This document shows, piece by piece, positions 35,040-48,700 of a DNA stretch of 64,000 nucleotides. Location: NCBI RefSeq assembly GCF_001659605.2, contig NC_035169.2:4516110-4580109 (forward strand), in the 5' to 3' direction. The notes below the pieces were generated by a model, which saw only the letters and a program-made list of their open reading frames with translations, was not told where the DNA came from and did not search any database. This DNA comes from Manihot esculenta (taxonomy: Eukaryota; Streptophyta; Magnoliopsida; Malpighiales; Euphorbiaceae). Positions within the stretch are counted from its first letter, which is position 1. Every line of letters starts with the position of its first letter. The position numbers were made by a program, and so were the translations under genes.

Positions 35040-38000
35040 CATTGATTGCGTATCAAAATTGATAAAACTTTACCATGGTCACAAAAAGGATAAAAAAAAA
35101 ATTTAAAAAGCATATTTCCTTTTTCTTTTCTTTTTCTTATTGACTTTTGTGAATGAGTGAATTTTATTAGGGACCACATTTTTTGTCACTTTTTTCTTAG
35201 CTCTTGCCTCTTGCCAGACTTATTTAATTAATTTAATTTTCAAAACAAAGTTGTTATTTGGATTTTAAGAATTTTGTTAATGTGATTAAATTAGCTATGT
35301 ATGAATCTTATCAATATATTTTTAAATTTTTTAACATTAATTAAATAATGAAAATAAATGTAAATTATTTTTTATAAAATAAATGGAATTTTATATAAAA
35401 CCCAAATTCAAATTAAAACATTTTTAGCAACCATAATAGAATTGAGAAAAAAAAAAAAAAAAGGATAAACAAGCTATTGAGAGAGAGAGAGTGACCCTTG
35501 ATGCCCAAAGCAGGAGGAGACAATCCATGATACAAAGGCCATGATGCATGTCTAATAAAGGGAGAGCCCAATCTCAATCAATAAAGATTCTATAGTGAAA
35601 TTTCATTTGCTTTTTCTCTCTTTTTTTATTTTTTAATTTTTGTATTTATGGACATAAGGATGACAATCACCAAAAGTGGATCCCACACACCATCATCCAT
35701 ACACATGCCTAGAAGGTGAGAAGTTGAATCATGTCTTTGCAAAAGTGATAAAGCTGAAGACTCATCAAACATAAAGAGATGTGAGGATTGGATCTATGTT
35801 TATATTTTAGGTTAAATTTGTGAAATTTTGGAGACCAATCAAATTGTTGCTCAGAGATTGAGAATTAAGTGAAGTGGAAGTGAGAGAATATATGTATTAT
35901 TTTTTTAATTTTTAATTATTAAATAATTTAATTTCTATAATATAGTAATATGTGAATATTTAATTTAAATAAATTAATTATGAAAATAATAATAATCATA
36001 ACCACTAGTGTGAATATGGCATTAATTTACTGGAAAAAATGATAACACAAAGGAAGAATTAGAGGACAAACTGTACTTTTGAAAGGGCAATTTGAAAAAG
36101 TAAATATCAGTATTTTATAGAGTGACAGGCAGTGATAAAGGATGAGACCAATCCTACCACTACCACATCATTTCAGTGGGTTGTCACATTTTATTTGGCG
36201 TAGTGGTGTCACCCTATAATTGTCTCACCAAATACTACAATGAGATAGTGGACATGATATATGGTTAGATTTTTCATCCAAGAGATTGCCTTTCCCAAAA
36301 TGTGCTTGGAATCTCAACTCACCTTCTATGCCAAGGATTTTTAAAAATCTTTTATTTAATTTTTACTTTTTCAAAAATTTTAAATACGTAGAATCGATTT
36401 AATTTAAAAAAATTAGATAAGGGAAAGTAATAATATTTTATTTTATAATATAAAAAATTAAATTATAATTATAATTAAAATATTTTAATTATTTTCAAAA
36501 TAAAAAAATTATTAAAAAATTTAATCAATTAAATTAAATCAAACTAAATTAAATCTATTTTATTTAAATTAATTTCAGTTTAAAATTAATTCATTTTAAT
36601 TTTTATAAATACTAAAATTTTAATTTTTAATTTATTCAATTTAATTAAATTTTAAACCAAAAATATTTCTTGATCATTATAAACATTTCTTTTATTTAGT
36701 TTTATTAAAAAGAGAAAAAGTTAAAGAATGGGATGATGTCCATTGAGAATGATAAGCCTCATGTACATCTTATTAATTCCTCACATTGGTGGAGGGGAAT
36801 CCTAGGTTTATCCTCTAAATGGACAAATTCGCTTTTAAGATAAATCCATTTGATTTGTTTTTAGAAATAAGAAATATTCACAATTGCACTATGTGATACA
36901 TATACCTAATTATTTTTTTAATTTTCAGGTTCTAACATCCCAAAAACATTTGGTCTGATATACTTTTCCTTCTCAGGACTTATTCATTTGAAATACCATT
37001 TGAAATAAGATTTAAATATATTAATTAACGATCTCCACATTTATCAGACATATTTTTAATATGTAATCCATTAATTATATTCTATTTTTATATTTTTTTT
37101 AAAAAATATTTTTTAATTTTTAAAATATAACGTAATTAACGAATTTATCTCTCTATTTTTAAAATTTAATATTTTTATTTTAGAGGTTTAATTTCATCAA
37201 AATTAAAGGTATTTTAGTAAAAAATACTAGAAAAAAAATGATCGAATTACATTTTAGAATTCAATATTTTAGTTCCTAAAATTTAATTCCTACAAATTTA
37301 TAGATATCTCTTAAAAAATTAAAGAAAAAAAAATATATTTTGGTATTTAAAATATTATATAATTAACATTTTTATTTTTTTATTTTTTAAATTCAATACT
37401 TTAGTTCTTGAAGTTTAATTTTATTAAAATTCAAGGAAAAAAAATCTCAAATTCAATCCTATACACAAATAAAAATTTTAATAAATTTAAAATTCAAATT
37501 CAGCAAAAAATAATAAAAATTTAAATATATAAAATTTAAATTATTAAAAATAAAATGTTAAAACTCAATAGAAATTATGTTTGTGGTACTTTTCACTGTC
37601 GATCACTACTCGCCATTTAAAAAATTTATTAAAACATTTTAAAAAGTCTACTAATTAATCTTTTCATTAATTTTAATAGTTAATTATTATAAAAAAAATA
37701 AAATACTCCTAATATAAAAGAACTAATCAGTAAATTTTTTAATAATTTGAGAAATCAACTAATAATTTTTTTTAAAATTATATAGACTAAATAGTAAAAT
37801 ATTTTATGATAAAATTAATAAAAAAATTAATTAGTAGATTTTTTAAAATGTAATAAATATTTTAATATATTTTTTAAAATTGAAAAATTAAATAGTGATA
37901 ACTAAATAATAATTTTTTTATTTTATTATTGATAAAAGTATATTTAGAATTATATTTATTTTCTTTTAAGTGAACATCATTGATTTAAGAAATTTTTAAT

Positions 38001-39060
38001 GGAATAATTTTAAATTTTGACGGAATTAAATATCAAGTATGAAAGTATTGAATTCTAAAAATAAGAAGATAAATTCATTAATTATGCTATATTTTAGAGA
38101 TTAAAATATAATTTTTTTTTATTTTTTATATAAAAAATATATTAATTAACTAATTATTAAACAACATTTCTACAAGTTGAACTCAAATAAAAGCATTTTT
38201 CATATTTTTTATTAATTAAATATTATTCATTTATTTAATTCTAATTAAAACTCAAGCTTAAATTATTTTATTTCTAGATTTAATTTCAATATAAGTATTA
38301 AATTTGTGTAAATCTAAGAGGTGATATCAGATTTTACTCTTTCAATCTTTAATTTTTAACACCTTTATTTCAATAAGAAAAATATTACTGCCAAATTCAT
38401 TAGTATCTTTATCAAATTTTAACTTAAAATAACAAAACCCTAAATAAAAAATAGCTTTATTTTAGTTTAGGTGTAATTACAAAAATAAGTCAAAAACTTT
38501 TCTTAATTCTGTAATCTAATATAAAAGTTTAAATTTTTATATAATTAATCAAATTTTTAAAATTTTGTAAAAATTTTATTCAAAAATTTTCAATCATGAG
38601 ATATTACTGTAATTTTATCTATTTTTAATATGCTTTTATATTTGAATTCTAATTATTCTAATTTTAATACCATCATAAACTATTTTCAAATTTCACCTTT
38701 TAAAAATTTAAAATAGTCAAAGGAAGTCCATCAATTATTTTATATACTCGTTACATTTAATTTTGAATCGAATCGAATTAAGTAAATTAAAAATTAAAAT
38801 TTTAATATTTATAAAAATTAAATTAATTTTGAATAGAATTAATTTAAATCGAATTTATCAAATTTAATTTGATTTAATTGAATTTTTTAATAATTTTATT
38901 TTATTTTATTTTTAATATTTTAAAATTTAATTAAAATATTTTAATATTAATCATAGTTTAATATTTATATATTATAAAAAACAATAAATTATTATCGCTC
39001 ATCAATTTAACAAGAATAAAAAAAATAATATATTAGTAATTAAAATAGTCTTAAAAAAAA
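35040..39060. other. AT-rich intergenic DNA with old repeat elements
   Basis: No coding frame is supported. An A-run followed by a (GA)n tract lies near 35446-35491. Moderately GC-richer patches at 35490-35800 and 36110-36340 carry no readable protein. AT-rich degenerate repeats with AATTTAATT(A/T)AA words occupy about 36390-36660 and 38750-38960. A long-inverted-repeat element lies at about 37105-38118 and is listed separately. Confidence 0.5.
37105..38118. repeat. Long-inverted-repeat element, possibly with a second MITE inside
   Basis: The left arm (about 37110-37210) reads ...GTAATTAACGAATTTATCT.... It matches the reverse complement of the right arm (about 37990-38115) over roughly 100 bases with scattered mismatches. 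Inside, about 37630-37912 resembles the core of the MITE family also found at 44001, 48321, 57107 and 63784. The boundaries are approximate and no target duplication was identified. Confidence 0.45.
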
Positions 39061-39876
39061 AATTCCAAACAAAGCAGCGTAGTGTCTGTCTGCGTCCTTG
39101 GGAGTATCAAGAACCCCATGATAGTTGCAGTCTTTACTCTTCAGTAGAGGAGAGATTTTATGCAGCCTTCATTCACTCATCACTGCTCTTTTCTCGTGAA
39201 AATATTGGCCTTACGTGTAAGAGAAGAACAATTCCTCTTTTCTACCCTCACTTTCTCTCTAAAACCACCTGTATTCATTTCCATCTTCTCTCTTTTCTTG
39301 CTTCTTTAATCTGTACTTTCTTTCCATTAGCATAAGCTCTGTCTCCGGAGTCTTTTTCTTCTTGTTTTGTTTGGCTCTGTTTGATAAATTAAGATGGCTG
39401 CATTTACATCCCATGTTCTATAATGCAGGCCTCTTGTTATGATTCTTTTTGTTTTCTTCTTCTTGTTTTGGCTCTCTTTTCTCTTCCTTTGATGTGGGTC
39501 TTTGGTTTTTTTTATCGCATTTCTTTGATTCCCGCATTTTAATCAGCTCCTCAATTTGAGGGAATTTTTTCTTTTTTTGTTTTCTTTTGCTTTACATTGC
39601 TTTGATTCCACTTAATCTCAAATGGGTTTCCCATGTTGAACGGTGCTTTGGGGTTCGCATTTTTGGGCTTTTTCTTGGTGAAACTGAAATCTCCTTGGTT
39701 GCTTTTTGATCTTAAGTTTCGATTCTTCAGTGAAATGGGGGTATTTTAAACTGTGATTCTTTGATCTAAAGAGAAAAATATCTTTGCGGAAGGAGTGAGA
39801 TTTTGTACATAGTGATGTTCTTCAGCTGGGGTGTGAAGAAAATTTGAGTTCTTGCATTAGATAGAAGGACCCAATA
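39061..39876 (+). promoter_or_regulatory. Upstream region and 5' leader of the PXC3-like gene
   Basis: Composition shifts from AT-rich to CT-rich at about 39070, and T/C-rich tracts continue to the start codon, as in plant 5' leaders. Short upstream ATG frames are present (for example near 39160). An intron in the leader is possible given the length of about 800 bases, but I could not fix its borders. Confidence 0.4.
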
Positions 39877-42800
39877 ATGGCATTTTTATGCTTGTTTTAT
39901 CTTTTGCTAGTTGGGTTTCTATCAAAATTTCAGACAGTGGCTGCGCAGGTCACTGATCAGGATACCATGTTAGCCATTAATAAAGAGCTTGAAGTTCCTG
40001 GGTGGGGTGACAACGGCACAAATTTCTGCAACTGGCGGGGCATTGGTTGCAACTTGAATCATTCTTTGGTTGAAGGGATAGCTCTTTCAAGGCTTGGCCT
40101 TCGAGGTAATGTGACTTTGATATCTGAGCTCAAAGCTTTGAAGCAGCTTGATCTTTCTGGCAATAACTTTCATGGTCCAATTCCTTTGGCTTTTGGCAAT
40201 TTGTCTCAGCTTGAATTTCTTGATTTGTCTTTGAATAAGTTTGAGGGTTTGATTCCCAGGGAGTTGGGTGGGCTTAGAAGCCTTAAATCACTGAACCTTT
40301 CCAATAACTTGCTCGTAGGAGAGATACCTAATGAGCTTCAGGGTCTGGACATGTTAGAAGAATTTCAAATTTCTAGTAATAGCTTCAATGGTTCAATTCC
40401 ATCTTGGGTGGGTAATTTAACAAGCTTGAGAGTTTTCACTGCCTATGAGAATGAATTGGGTGGTGAAATTCCTGATAATCTAGGTTCTGTTTCTGAGTTG
40501 AAGTTGTTGAACCTTCATTCCAACCAGCTTACAGGGCAAATTCCTAGCAACATTTTTGCTATGGGAAAGTTGGAAGTTCTAGTTCTTACACAGAATAGAT
40601 TGAGTGGGAGAATTCCTGAGTTAGTTGGAAACTGCAAAGGCCTTTCGAATATCCGAATTGGGAACAATGATCTTGAAGGAGTTATTCCAAAGGCAATTGG
40701 GAATATTAGTAGCCTCACATATTTTGAAGCAGATGATAATCATTTATCTGGTGATATTATCTCTGAGTTTGCTCAGTGCTCTAATCTCACCCTTCTGAAT
40801 CTGGCCTCAAATGGATTTAGTGGAGTTATTCCTCCTCAGCTTGGACAGCTTGTAAATTTGCAGGAATTGATTCTTTCAGGTAACAGTTTGTTTGGAGATA
40901 TCCCAGAACCAATTCTTGGATGCAGGAGTCTTAATAAGCTTGATCTTAGCAATAATAGATTAAATGGGACTATACCAAATGACATTTGCAACATGTCTAG
41001 ATTGCAGTTCTTGCTTTTGGGTCAGAATTCAATAAAAGGTGAGATACCCCGTGAGATTGGAAACTGCATGAAACTGCTGGAATTGCAAATGGGCAGTAAC
41101 TATTTGAGTGGAAGTATCCCTTCAGAGATTGGTCGAATCCGGAACTTACAGATAGCCTTGAATTTCAGCTATAATCATCTCCATGGTTCACTGCCTCCTG
41201 AATTAGGGAAACTTGACAAGTTGGTTTCTTTGGATGTCTCCAATAATCAGCTTTCTGGTACTATTCCACAATCATTCAAAGGCATGCTGAGCTTAATAGA
41301 GGTTAATTTCTCAAATAATCTGCTCAGTGGCCCAATACCTGCTTTTGTACTATTCCAAAAGAGTCCAAATTCAAGTTTTTGGGGAAACAAGGGGCTCTGT
41401 GGAGAACCATTGAGCTTCTCATGTGGAAATTCTGATGCTTCTGGTCATGAGTATTACCATCACAAGGTTTCTTACAGAATCATATTAGCTGTTATTGGTT
41501 CTGGTTTGGCAGTATTTGTTTCAGTAACTGTAGTCGTCCTCCTGTTTATGATGAGGGAGAGACAGGAAAAAGCTGCCAAAAGTGCTGGGGTTGCTGATGA
41601 TGTAGCCAATGACATGCCCGCTATAATAGCAGGTCATGTTTTTGTTGAAAATCTCAGACAATCAATAGATTTTGATGCCATTGTTAAAGCAACCCTAAAG
41701 GATTCAAACAAACTCATGAATGGAACTTTCAGTGCAGTTTACAAAGCAGTCATGCCTTCTGGGATGATATTATCAGTAAGGAAACTGAAATCGATGGACA
41801 GAACCATTATACATCACCAGAACAAGATGATTAGGGAGCTTGAAAGACTGAGCAAGCTCTGTCATGATAATTTAGTGCGACCTTTTGGATATGTAATTTT
41901 TGAAGATGTTGCTCTTTTGCTGCATCATTATTTACCCAATGGAACACTAGCACAGCTTGTTCACGGGTGTAGCAAGCAATCTGCGTATGAACCCGACTGG
42001 CCTACAAGGTTATCCATTGCCATAGGAGTAGCAGAAGGATTGGCTTTTCTTCATCATGTGGCAATCATCCACCTTGACATTTCTTCAGGAAATGTTCTTT
42101 TAGATGCTAACTTCAGGCCCTTGGTTGGGGAGATTGAGATATCAAAGCTCTTAGATCCATCAAAAGGCACTGCAAGTATCAGTGCAGTTGCAGGTTCCTT
42201 TGGCTATATTCCCCCAGGTATATCGTTTTGGTTCTATATATTTGGAACTCAATCATTTCAAACTAGTAGCTTCGTAAGTGTTCATTCTTATTCTTATTCT
42301 TATTTATCTATGCTTGAGCTTTTAACTATGTTGTGATGTACTAGTTTCATCAACATCTATTTATTTTACTTTGTTTTTGCTTGTTTATTATTCCATTTTA
42401 CCAAAATACATCTTCGGTTCAGAGCCTGCATGCAAGAATTCATAGGAAACAGCATGGTGAACAAAACTTAGCAGGTTAAGGTATATAAAGTAATAGCTAA
42501 GGCTTGCAACATTTTGAAGTGTCTCACCACCAGCCTATGCAGTATTTCTTGTCTAATTCTATGCTATTATTACCCCTCGTAATTGATTAGCAGGATCTTC
42601 ACCTGCTCATGCTAGGATATGCAGTATGCATGTTAACATCTTTCAAATGAAAAATAATTTTTATCTCAAGTTTATTCAATTTTTGTTTATCCAGAATATG
42701 CATATACAATGCAAGTTACTGCACCGGGAAATGTCTATAGCTATGGGGTAGTATTGCTCGAGATCCTAACAACTCGACTACCAGTTGATGAGGACTTTGG

Positions 42801-43020
42801 TGAAGGGGTAGATTTGGTGAAGTGGGTGCATGGAGCTCCAGCAAGAGGTGAGACTCCAGAGCAGATACTTGATGCAAAACTCAGCACAGTTTCGTTTGGC
42901 TGGAGGAGAGAAATGCTGGCAGCTCTTAAGGTGGCATTACTCTGCACAGACAGCACACCAGCGAAGCGACCTAAAATGAAGAAGGTAGTTGAAATGCTTC
43001 AAGAAATAAAGCAAACTTGA
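39877..43020 (+). CDS. PXC3: LRR receptor-like (pseudo)kinase, PXC3 type
   Basis: Two exons (39877-42217 and 42695-43020) join in phase to give 888 residues, close to the known plant PXC3 length. Order of parts: signal peptide (about 1-23), LRR N-terminal cap with a CNWRGIGC motif, about 17 leucine-rich repeats, a membrane segment at about 535-559, then a kinase-like domain. The kinase motifs are degenerate: the glycine loop reads NGTFSAV, HRD is HLD (732-734), and DFG is replaced by GEI (751-753). K636 is kept. Loss of the DFG aspartate suggests a pseudokinase that signals by binding partners at the plasma membrane. In Arabidopsis, PXC genes are co-expressed with vascular development genes; a direct role here is inference. 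A 375 bp copy of repeats 6-11 lies at 61844-62218. Confidence 0.94.
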
Positions 43021-44000
43021 TGGAATTTTGTCATCCATGTTATTTGCATACTGAGCCTATTGATCGCGATTCTGGTAAATGGGTCAATCTTATGGAGAAC
43101 TTTTCTAAATATGCAAATTGATTCGGAAATTGTTGCCTAGATGCTGAAGAGAATTGTCTGTAAATGTTGGTTCAAGATTATCTGTCTGCTTTCTATGTAG
43201 TAAAATGTTTATGAACAATGACAGATTAAGAGCTTTTCGAGTTGGAGAGAAAATAGGTGGTGGGTTAATGAAAGAGTCTAATTAGATATATCTCTCCAAG
43301 AGGTTCTCTTGCATATTAGGTCGGCAATTGTAACACTGAAGTTTCTGATTTTTGAAATTTCTGTTGGAAATATATATCAACAATCAACTATAGCTTCTCT
43401 TCAATCGAGTCTAATTACCTTGACATTCTTCAATCGAGTCTCTAGTGTTATTCTTGATTGCAAAGTTTAAGCTTTGGGAAGTAAAATCAGTATTGAAGAG
43501 TAGGAAATCTAGAAAAAATTTGAACTGTATACTAAAATTTTCAGCAGATGGACACAGCTTCAACGAGTAAGCTTGAATTAAGATATCCAATCATGAATAC
43601 ATCAATAAAGTTCACATTGATACAAATTAAAAACTCCCATAACATCAATTGCCTTGCTTATTATTATTATTTTTTTCTGAATAATTGAATATTTCATTCT
43701 GTTCATATACAAGATTTTTTGGTCAGTCATCTTATTCTGCAGAAATTGGTCAGAAATAAAAGATAAAAGAAGCATTAAAAATATTTAAATTAAGAAAAAG
43801 GAGAGAAAAGATATGAAAAGGGAGGAAATGAGCGTCTACCTGAATTCTGTGCAGGTATGGAAAAGCTTCAGCATGGATTTTCTGTCAGTTCTCTAAACAC
43901 ATTTTTCACTTGGTTTAGAACATTATTAAACGTTAGTTTTCAACAGAACGCAATTCCATGAACAAAAAGCAACAGAACCTTGAAGCCATAAAGCAATGGA
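43021..44000. other. PXC3 3' region and intergenic DNA
   Basis: The first ~350 bases look like 3' UTR. The rest is moderately AT-rich without a coding frame. The words just before 44001 (AGCCATAAAGCAATGG) recur with one change at 63771, next to the partial copy of the same MITE. Confidence 0.45.
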
Positions 44001-44376
44001 AAATTCACTAATTGGCCTTGTGATATAAGGGAACTCATTAGTTGAGTTTAAAAAAATATATTAAAATTGCTTTAAAATTTAAAAAAATATATTAATTAGT
44101 CGTACCGTTAATTTTAACTGTTAAGTATTTTATTATTTAATTAATGTGGTATAGAAAAATTTATTAGCTGATTTTAAATTTTTTAAAAAATGTCTATTAA
44201 TTACTCCCTCCTTATTGAGAGCATTTTAGACTTTTCTGCAGTATTTAATGGCTAAAATTAATAGACAGACTAATTAATAGACTTTTTAAAATTTTATAAA
44301 CGTTTTAATGTATTTTTCAAAATTGAGAGACTAACTAATTAATTTTCTGATACCACAAGAATGAATTAGTAAATTT
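44001..44376. mobile_element. MITE-like element with long terminal inverted repeats
   Basis: The left end AAATTCACTAATTGGCCTTGTG is complementary, with mismatches, to the right end at 44350-44376, and the pairing continues inward for about 100 bases. The central motif TTGAGAGCATTTTAGACTTTT also occurs in the related copies at 48321 and 57107. It encodes nothing. Target duplication is not clear. Confidence 0.55.
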
Positions 44377-44388
44377 CTCTAAAACAAA

Positions 44389-45750
44389 AAAAAATTAAGA
44401 AAAAAAAAGAAGTGAATAAACATACAGCTTTGATGATTTGAAAGATGAATATAGCTACATCCATATTCTGATTTGAGTGACTTAAGCAAACTGGGTTGAC
44501 GACTTGCAATTCTCTATGCATAATTATTCATTACAAACTCATCTGATAACGTAAAAGTAATAAGGTCCAATGCATGGATGCAGAATTCGATAAGACTCTA
44601 CGCATTGTTTCATTCGGTCTGACTAGATATTGGAAAGTCCGACCTAGAGGATATAAAAATCAAACTCCAATACCCTAACTATTATCCAGATTAAGGAGGC
44701 CGATCATTTTAAAGCCCATAATCAGCGAGTAGATCTCTCTTAAACACACAGGACATCACTAGAGTCATGGTTGTCTATGCGATGGACTAACAAACATGAC
44801 ACGCGCGATGGACAAGGCATGAGCTAACCGACTTCGCGATGGACAAGGCATGAGCTAACCGACTTCATTAATAAGCCGTCCGATATATCTGCCGCAATAC
44901 ACTACTATTCAATATGAGGGGAGTCAACAAAAACGTACCAAGATGAACCAATCACATTTGAAGATAGATTTTTCAACTTCACCAGTATGCTACAAAAATA
45001 GATCTTTCTCTAAATCTCAATCTCCATGAATCCGATTTCAACTTTATTAATTTCTAGTCATCCATCCAAATTTATTAATTTTCCCATGAAATCAAGGTTC
45101 TTGTCCACATGTATACATCTCCTTGAACCCATCGAATCTAAGATATCATCATCAAAAGCCATAAGAGAAGAAATTAATGCAATTGATAAATGAACAATGA
45201 AAAAGAATTTAGAACAAAATGAAAAATCAAAGTCTAAATTAGTTCCCATGTAGCATTACCATAAAGTGACAGATCTCTCAAGAGTCCAGACTTTATGCAA
45301 TTCTATCGAAGCTCCACCTAAAACCTTGCTTGAATTGAAAGCCAAGCCAAAGCTTTTCACAAGTAAATGTAAGATAAAAGAGCATCAAATAATAGAGACA
45401 CAGTTTGTGTAGCATTAGGTATGACACTGTTCACAATATAAAAATAAAAAGTGACAAGAGTTTAGAGATACATATGTATTAGTAATTTTTTACAACACAA
45501 TATCAAATACAAATATTACTAGATTCAACAATTGCCACATTTTCATATGAGTTCCCAAGCTCAATAGGCACAACAGAAGCTGAAGTAGACAATTCCTCAG
45601 TAAACCTGGAATCAAAATTATAAATAAAATTATTATCTTTCCTTAAATTATATGCATATACTAGAACATTTCAAATGCATATAAATCAAAAAAGGAGAAT
45701 TTAGTTTAAATAATAATTTTAGATGAAGGGAAAAGATAATTTATACATAC
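44389..45750. repeat. Segmental duplication, copy A spacer (downstream of the NLR gene)
   Basis: This stretch matches 57787-59194 closely, apart from small changes, and leads directly into the NLR 3' end in both copies. Copy A carries a perfect 31-base tandem duplication at 44805-44866 that is single in copy B. Near the NLR, 45606-45750 fits a GT-AG intron in the 3' UTR of the minus-strand gene. Confidence 0.8.
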
Positions 45751-48700
45751 CTAATCGTCTGATGAATCGATATCAGAACCATTTATAACAATTTTAGGAA
45801 TATGAGCAATCTTGGACCAAACAATTTTAGGAATATGAGCAATCTTAAACCAATCTTCACCTTTTCCAGGTTCACATCTTTCGCTCAATTCATTACAATC
45901 TTCAATCTCTAGTTGTTGGAGAGACATTATATTCTGTATGCACACAGGCAATTCTTTGAGATATTCACAACTTTCTAATTTTAAAAACTGGAGAGTGTTG
46001 GAAGATCCTTGAAGAAGCCATTCTGGAAAATCCACCAATTTTGGTAACTTTGCAAGTATCAGCTTTTGAAGGTTGAATTGAGCCAAGTGTTTATCATCTT
46101 TTCCTTTCTCCTCCAATGTCAAATTGAGGTTTTCACAATTGCCAATAGCAAGAATCTCCAATGCAGTGAGGTACTTCATGCTTTGAGGCAAAGAGATTAA
46201 GCTTTCACAATCTCCAATAATAAGTGTTCGAAGATGTTTGAGGCCTTGCATATCTTCAAATAAGTGTTCTAGTTTTTCACAGCCAGCAATGGCCAAAAAT
46301 CTAAGAGATGTCAAGCACCCTATTCCATTCATCGGCAAACACTTCTGCTTTGTGGAAAACACTAGAAATCTAAGGTTGATCAAGTACCTTATATCACTAG
46401 GTAACTCCTCAATACTGTCACTTAATACTAAAGTTTGTAAATTGTGTAACTTGCAAATGGAATTGGGAAGCTTTTTAATTCTAGAATTTCCATGTAGATT
46501 GAGATATCTCAAATGCTTTAGAGCACCAATCCAATCTAGTGATATTTCTAATTTGGAATGAGCCAAATCCAACATTCGCAAATATTGAAATCTCAATAAA
46601 TATGAATCCAAGTCTGATTGGCTGCTAGGACTCTTTCTATCACTCTGGAATATGGCAGTTCGCACACGGTCTAAACCTTGTAAAAGGGCGGAAAGATCTT
46701 GGGGAAGTGAAGTGGAGTTAGGAAATAGCAAATGGCGAACATTGTGTGAGATGTGTGTGGTGCTTGAGGTTATTGCTAAAAATTCATTTTGTGTCAATGA
46801 TAATGCAAGATCATGTACTAGATCATGCATTTTACATGTAATCCATATGCCCTCACGAGTCTCAAAGTCTTGAAAAAAAGATCTAGACCCCAGCTCCTGA
46901 AAATAACGCAACCCAATATCTTCCGGTTCTTCATCTTTGTTGGCTGATTCAAGAAGTCCATGTGCCATCCAAAATTGAATTAATTCCCAGTTAGAGAAAT
47001 CATAGTCCTTTGGATAAAAAGAGCAATAAGCAAAGCACTTTTTCAAATGAGCAGGCAACTGCTCGTAACTTAATCTCAAAGCAGGTAAAATATCAGTTTC
47101 CTTCTGCTCTATCTTCCATAACTCGCTATCTCTTATAGACTTCCAATGACTTTCATCAGTATTCAGAATAAGAAGTGATGCTAATGTCTTCACTGCCAAT
47201 GGAACCCCTTTGCATTTTTTGACAATTTCAACCCCAATTTTTAACAAGTTTGGATATCTCTTCACTTGGCCTTCTTTAAATGCAAATTTAGTAAACAAAG
47301 CCACACACTCATCTTCAGGAAGACCCGATAACTCATATTCTTTTGGGATGGTGCCCATAATGGAGGCTACTTTATTACTACGTGTAGTTACTAAGATTTT
47401 GCTTCCATTGGCACCCATACACAAGAGCTCTTTCAATTGGTTCCATTTCATAGGGTCATCATTCCACACATCATCTAAGATGAGCAAATACTTCTTATCA
47501 CCAATGATTTCCCTCAAAATTCTTTGTAGTTGTTCCATTTCCAGTTTTTTCAACTTCTCTACATGTCTCATTCCGTCTTCTGTAGATTTAATAATTTTCT
47601 CTGTCAAAATCTTTATATCAAATTCTTCTGATACACAAACCCATATCTGAAGTTGAAAATGATTCCTTACTCTTTCATCATTATAAACAAATTTAGTGAG
47701 TGAAGTTTTCCCCAACCCTCCAATTGCAACAATAGGAATGACAGAGATTTGCTTGCTATCACTAGAGCCTTGTAAAATTCTAATGATATTTTCTTTATCA
47801 TCATCTCTACCTATAACTTCAGATGGTTGTACAAATGAGTGAGTGAGTGCTCTTTCTCTAGGCATAACATGCCTACTTTCATATCGTTCTGTGAGATGAA
47901 ATTTAGATTTCTGACTTGCAATCTCATCTAATCTTTCTCTTATTTGCTTTACTTTTGCACTCATTTTAAATCGAAATGCAATTGGATTAGAACATGAAAA
48001 AAAGTGATCCACCTGTAATCCAAAAATATACAGTATTGATTTCATATGCTTACATCTAGACGTAAACTAATCAATTAATATAAAAGCATGCTTTTCTTAA
48101 TGACTAATCAATTCATTCTAGTCATAAATAATTTATAATTCATTTTTTAAAAAAATTTTTCAATTTAATTTAGTTTAATTCATTTCTTAATGACCTATCT
48201 TAAAATCATTTATCCTGAACATACTATGATGAAGTAGGAGTAGGCCCTTAAAATCACCGAGTATACAAAAGTTGGCCTGAGAATGTCTGATCATAGTCTT
48301 ACAAAAATAATAAAAAAATTTTACTATTTAGTCTATCAAAAAAATTACTAATTAATCTTTCAGTTTTTAAAAATGCATTAAAACATCCTTAATATTTTAA
48401 AAATCTACTATTTAGTTTTTCCATTAATTTTTTTTAAATATTTAACTATTTAGTCCCTATAATTTTAAAAAACTTATTTGTTAGTCTCTGATATTTTTAA
48501 AAAATTTACTAATTAATCTCTCTCTATCAGAAATATTTAAGACTTTTTTGTAACACTTAATGGTTAAATCTAATGAACGGACTAACTTGTAGACTTTTTA
48601 AAATGTCAGAAATATTTTGATGCATTTTTCAAAATTAAAGACTAATTAGTGAATTTTCCATACTATAAGGACTAAACAGTAATTTTTTTAAATAATAATT

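Noticed and set aside
44560..44900. Possible solo LTR in the spacer of copy A
   Set aside because: GC-richer words are present, but no TG/CA borders, primer site or target duplication could be found.
46238..47650. Plus-strand frames opposite the NLR gene
   Set aside because: They are antisense shadows of the minus-strand NLR, which has all NB-ARC motifs.
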